Assembly (NCBI RefSeq): GCF_006385555.1 | Contig: NZ_CP041036.1 | Span: 124,001-188,000 of the forward strand | DNA length: 64,000 bases | Source: Shewanella polaris | GTDB lineage: Bacteria; Pseudomonadota; Gammaproteobacteria; Enterobacterales; Shewanellaceae | Direction: 5' to 3' | Part shown: in pieces, positions 62,026-64,000 of the stretch | Layout of the letters: each line of letters begins with the position of its first letter | Numbering within the stretch: the stretch's first letter is position 1 | Program-made: the position numbers and the translations under genes | Notes under the pieces: generated by a model | Databases searched by the model: none | What the model saw: the letters and a program-made list of their open reading frames with translations, nothing else | Told to the model about the DNA's origin: nothing

Positions 62026-63207
62026 TTATTGCGGGGCTGTAGTGACAACATCATAAAGGTCAATTTGATGTTGCTTCATGCCATTTAGGTCCTGTTTAGG
62101 TGGTACTCTTAATAGGCTTATTTTCTTACTTACCTGGACAACTTCTAAATATGTTGCTTCATTTGGTGGCATCAATGTAGTTAAAATGGTTTGATTCAAT
62201 GGGATATTTTTAAGTTTAATGTGCTTAAACATATCGCCAGTTTTTACCCCATGCAATGTACCAATATTAATGGTGATAAATTCATCATCTTTATCGATTA
62301 CCTTGGCTTTTGTTGCCTCACAACTCAGCGTCTCATTAATGTCCTTGGCCGCCTTGAAGAGCGTATCAACAATGGTTTGTCCATATTCACTTCGCCAAAA
62401 AAGACTGTTAGATAAATCGACTTGGTTAAATGAATTGAAACTCCAACCCCCTTCTCCGTGATATTCATTCTCTAATACAATACTGTCGCTGATCCTATCG
62501 TACATGAAGACTTTCATCGTAAAATTACGTTTAGGTGATGTCGTGCTATTGAGTAATCCTGATTTGGTTTCATTAAATAATCCTATGTCGCGTAGATAAC
62601 CAAACACTAGATATTGACTCTGATATTGGCTGCTTAGTGCATGCGATATACGATTAACGGACCGTAAATTGACTGTATCCATGCTGGAATTTGGTTTAAA
62701 CACCATTTGAGGTATGAGTTCTTCGACGAACACATTGGGTTGATTGATGAGCTCATTTTTAAAACGTGATACGACATGAAAAGGGAGTGTATAAATATCA
62801 CCTGCAGCCGCTTGTGCTGGTGTTAATAATGGAAATTGAGCAATAACCAGTTGTTTCTGATATTGATCTTTAGTGCAATTCAAACTCGTTTGTAGATTTA
62901 CCTTAATATTAATCGTTAATGTGTCATTGGCGACAGATTCATTAAGAATTTTTATCTCACTAATTTGGTGTTCTGATTGAATATTACTGGTGCTTTTACT
63001 CAAGATCCCATCAGAAACCGTGGTTTCAATTTTAATATAACTGCTTGCTTGTAATGAAGCATTCTCAATGGCTTGTTGGATAACTTTCTTTCGTATGTCA
63101 TTGTAATCTTTACCATCAATAGGTGATGATGCTTGTCCTGTGTACCATTGAGCATACAAGGTTGATGGCATGAGGCATATTACTATGAGTAATAGAATTT
63201 TTGTCAT
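62026..63207 (-). CDS. flgT: flagellar H-ring protein FlgT
   Basis: This 393-residue periplasmic protein has a signal peptide (MTKILLLIVICLMPSTLYAQ) and the three-part FlgT layout. An N-terminal domain with the DxxxRxxxIQQAIENA helix comes first. The middle domain has FTMKVFMYDRISDSIVLENEYHGEGGWSF followed by LSNSLFWRSEYGQTIVDTLFKA. The C-terminal domain has a pair of cysteines in the protein (C-T-K early, LSCEATKAKV later). FlgT forms the H ring around the L and P rings of sodium-driven polar flagella, known from Vibrio. It starts four bases after the flgH stop. A TTG four codons upstream would overlap flgH and is less likely. Confidence 0.82.
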   Translation of the reverse strand: MTKILLLIVICLMPSTLYAQWYTGQASSPIDGKDYNDIRKKVIQQAIENASLQASSYIKIETTVSDGILSKSTSNIQSEHQISEIKILNESVANDTLTINIKVNLQTSLNCTKDQYQKQLVIAQFPLLTPAQAAAGDIYTLPFHVVSRFKNELINQPNVFVEELIPQMVFKPNSSMDTVNLRSVNRISHALSSQYQSQYLVFGYLRDIGLFNETKSGLLNSTTSPKRNFTMKVFMYDRISDSIVLENEYHGEGGWSFNSFNQVDLSNSLFWRSEYGQTIVDTLFKAAKDINETLSCEATKAKVIDKDDEFITINIGTLHGVKTGDMFKHIKLKNIPLNQTILTTLMPPNEATYLEVVQVSKKISLLRVPPKQDLNGMKQHQIDLYDVVTTAPQ

Positions 63208-63211
63208 GTCT

Positions 63212-63940
63212 TTACCCAAATATGTTGAGTAGTTTGCTGATCAATGACGGGTCTTGATTGTCTTGTTGTTCACCTTTAGCGCTGACTTCGATGATTGAAT
63301 TGCCCACCATATTTGAGTTAATTGAGTGGTCTGGTGCAATATCGGTTATTCTGATTTCACCTGAAAACCTAACGTACTCATCACCTTTATTGAGTTTGAG
63401 CCATTTTTCTCCAGCAACAATTAAATTCCCATTAGGCAGTTTTTCTCTAACCGAAACCGTAATGGTTCCAGATAAAGAGTTATTTTGATTACTCTCCGAT
63501 GAGCTATCGAAGCTTTTTTCTTGCGTATAATCAGCACTTAGATTATCTGTATTAATGTTAATATTGCCCGCTGTAATTGAAGGCGATAAAGCAAACTCAT
63601 TAGAGTTATCTCTCTGATAACTTACAGATTTTTTCGATGTCATTTCTTCATTTAATCTAATGAGGATCATGTCGCCGATTTCATAGCGATTATTATTTTG
63701 ATAGATACTGTATATATTATTTGGGTTAAATAGTGATCCTGTTATTTGAGGGACTTGTTGAATATTATTATTTCGAACAGGACGGAATTGGGGATCTCCT
63801 TTAATCGCTTCCTCACTATTTTCTACTACATTCATAGTAGTATTTTCTTTTACGGGGCTTTTTATTTCAGCTACTTCTGTCGTTGAACAAGCGGAAATAC
63901 AAGTTAGAAATAGTGGCAATATAATTATTTTAAATTTCAT
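63212..63940 (-). CDS. flgH: flagellar L-ring lipoprotein FlgH
   Basis: This 242-residue lipoprotein has a lipobox ISAC (Cys at residue 18) and then a polar linker of about 60 residues. The FlgH core follows: GSLFNPNN, YEIGDMILIRLNEEMTSKKSVSYQ, SLSGTITVSVREKLPNGNLIVAGEKWLKLNKGDEYVRFSGEIR, and DIAPDHSINSNMVGNSIIEVSAKG. FlgH forms the outer-membrane L ring of the flagellar rod. The usual neighbours flgG and flgI are not next to it on the flgT side. It forms an operon with flgT. Confidence 0.88.
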   Translation of the reverse strand: MKFKIIILPLFLTCISACSTTEVAEIKSPVKENTTMNVVENSEEAIKGDPQFRPVRNNNIQQVPQITGSLFNPNNIYSIYQNNNRYEIGDMILIRLNEEMTSKKSVSYQRDNSNEFALSPSITAGNININTDNLSADYTQEKSFDSSSESNQNNSLSGTITVSVREKLPNGNLIVAGEKWLKLNKGDEYVRFSGEIRITDIAPDHSINSNMVGNSIIEVSAKGEQQDNQDPSLISKLLNIFG

Positions 63941-63957
63941 TATTATTATAAGTGAGA

Positions 63958-64000
63958 TTATTGTGGCTTCATTTTATATTTAACTTTATCGTATTTCCTA
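63958..64000 (-). CDS. possible C-terminal end of an upstream gene
   Basis: On the minus strand an open frame enters from the right edge and ends RKYDKVKYKMKPQ followed by TAA at 63960-63958, 17 bp before the flgH start. With the short gap it could be the end of a gene in the same operon, but 14 codons are too few to identify or confirm. Confidence 0.3.
   Translation of the reverse strand, partial: RKYDKVKYKMKPQ

Overview
The window reads as chromosomal sequence of a gammaproteobacterium in Alteromonadales, most probably a cold-water Shewanella close to S. frigidimarina. The reasons are the leuABCD operon behind a leucine attenuator, the mra/fts division cluster lacking a ddl gene, a small cytochrome c5 of ScyA type inside the cytochrome c maturation (ccm) locus, the gene order rarD / thioesterase / recQ, and a 265-bp terminal-inverted-repeat element of a type I recall as widespread in Shewanella. 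No database search was possible, so the genus is an inference.

Layout. (1) 1-4612: end of rarD, a YigI-like thioesterase, recQ, and a membrane TPR protein with a decayed GGDEF domain. (2) 4774-9855: the leucine operon (promoter, leader peptide leuL, attenuator, leuA-leuB-leuC-leuD, terminator). (3) 10081-13592: a FadL-type outer-membrane channel behind a likely CRP site, glycerol kinase, and a small orphan protein. (4) 14580-31668: the division and cell wall cluster mraZ-rsmH-ftsL-ftsI-murE-murF-mraY-murD-ftsW-murG-murC-ftsQ-ftsA-ftsZ-lpxC, tightly packed, with an MraZ operator in front. (5) 31673-35889: a DciA-like gene, an M23 peptidase and secA. (6) 36025-42311: rRNA operon 1 (16S, tRNA-Ile, tRNA-Ala, 23S, 5S, tRNA-Thr, 5S). 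(7) 42701-52843: a MOSC protein, the repeat element, and the ccm locus split into ccmABCDE (minus strand), scyA (plus), ccmI (minus) and ccmF-ccmG-ccmH plus a second thioredoxin-like gene (plus). (8) 52856-58622: rRNA operon 2 (16S, 23S, 5S, tRNA-Asp) in direct orientation. (9) 59018-64000: a membrane diguanylate cyclase, cinA, and a flgH-flgT pair running in from the right edge.

How the parts work together. Region 4 makes the peptidoglycan precursor (MurE, MurF, MraY, MurD, MurG, MurC), builds the divisome (FtsL, FtsI, FtsW, FtsQ, FtsA, FtsZ) and starts lipid A synthesis (LpxC). Region 7 is one functional unit for attaching haem to c-type cytochromes, and it carries one of its substrates (ScyA) in the middle. 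The two rRNA operons are direct repeats flanking that unit, so homologous recombination between them could delete or duplicate it.

I found no CRISPR array, phage, toxin-antitoxin or obvious defence system. The observations I would follow up first are a perfect intrinsic-terminator hairpin inside the first rRNA operon, base-paired sequence differences between the two 23S copies, and the flgH-flgT pair at the right edge.
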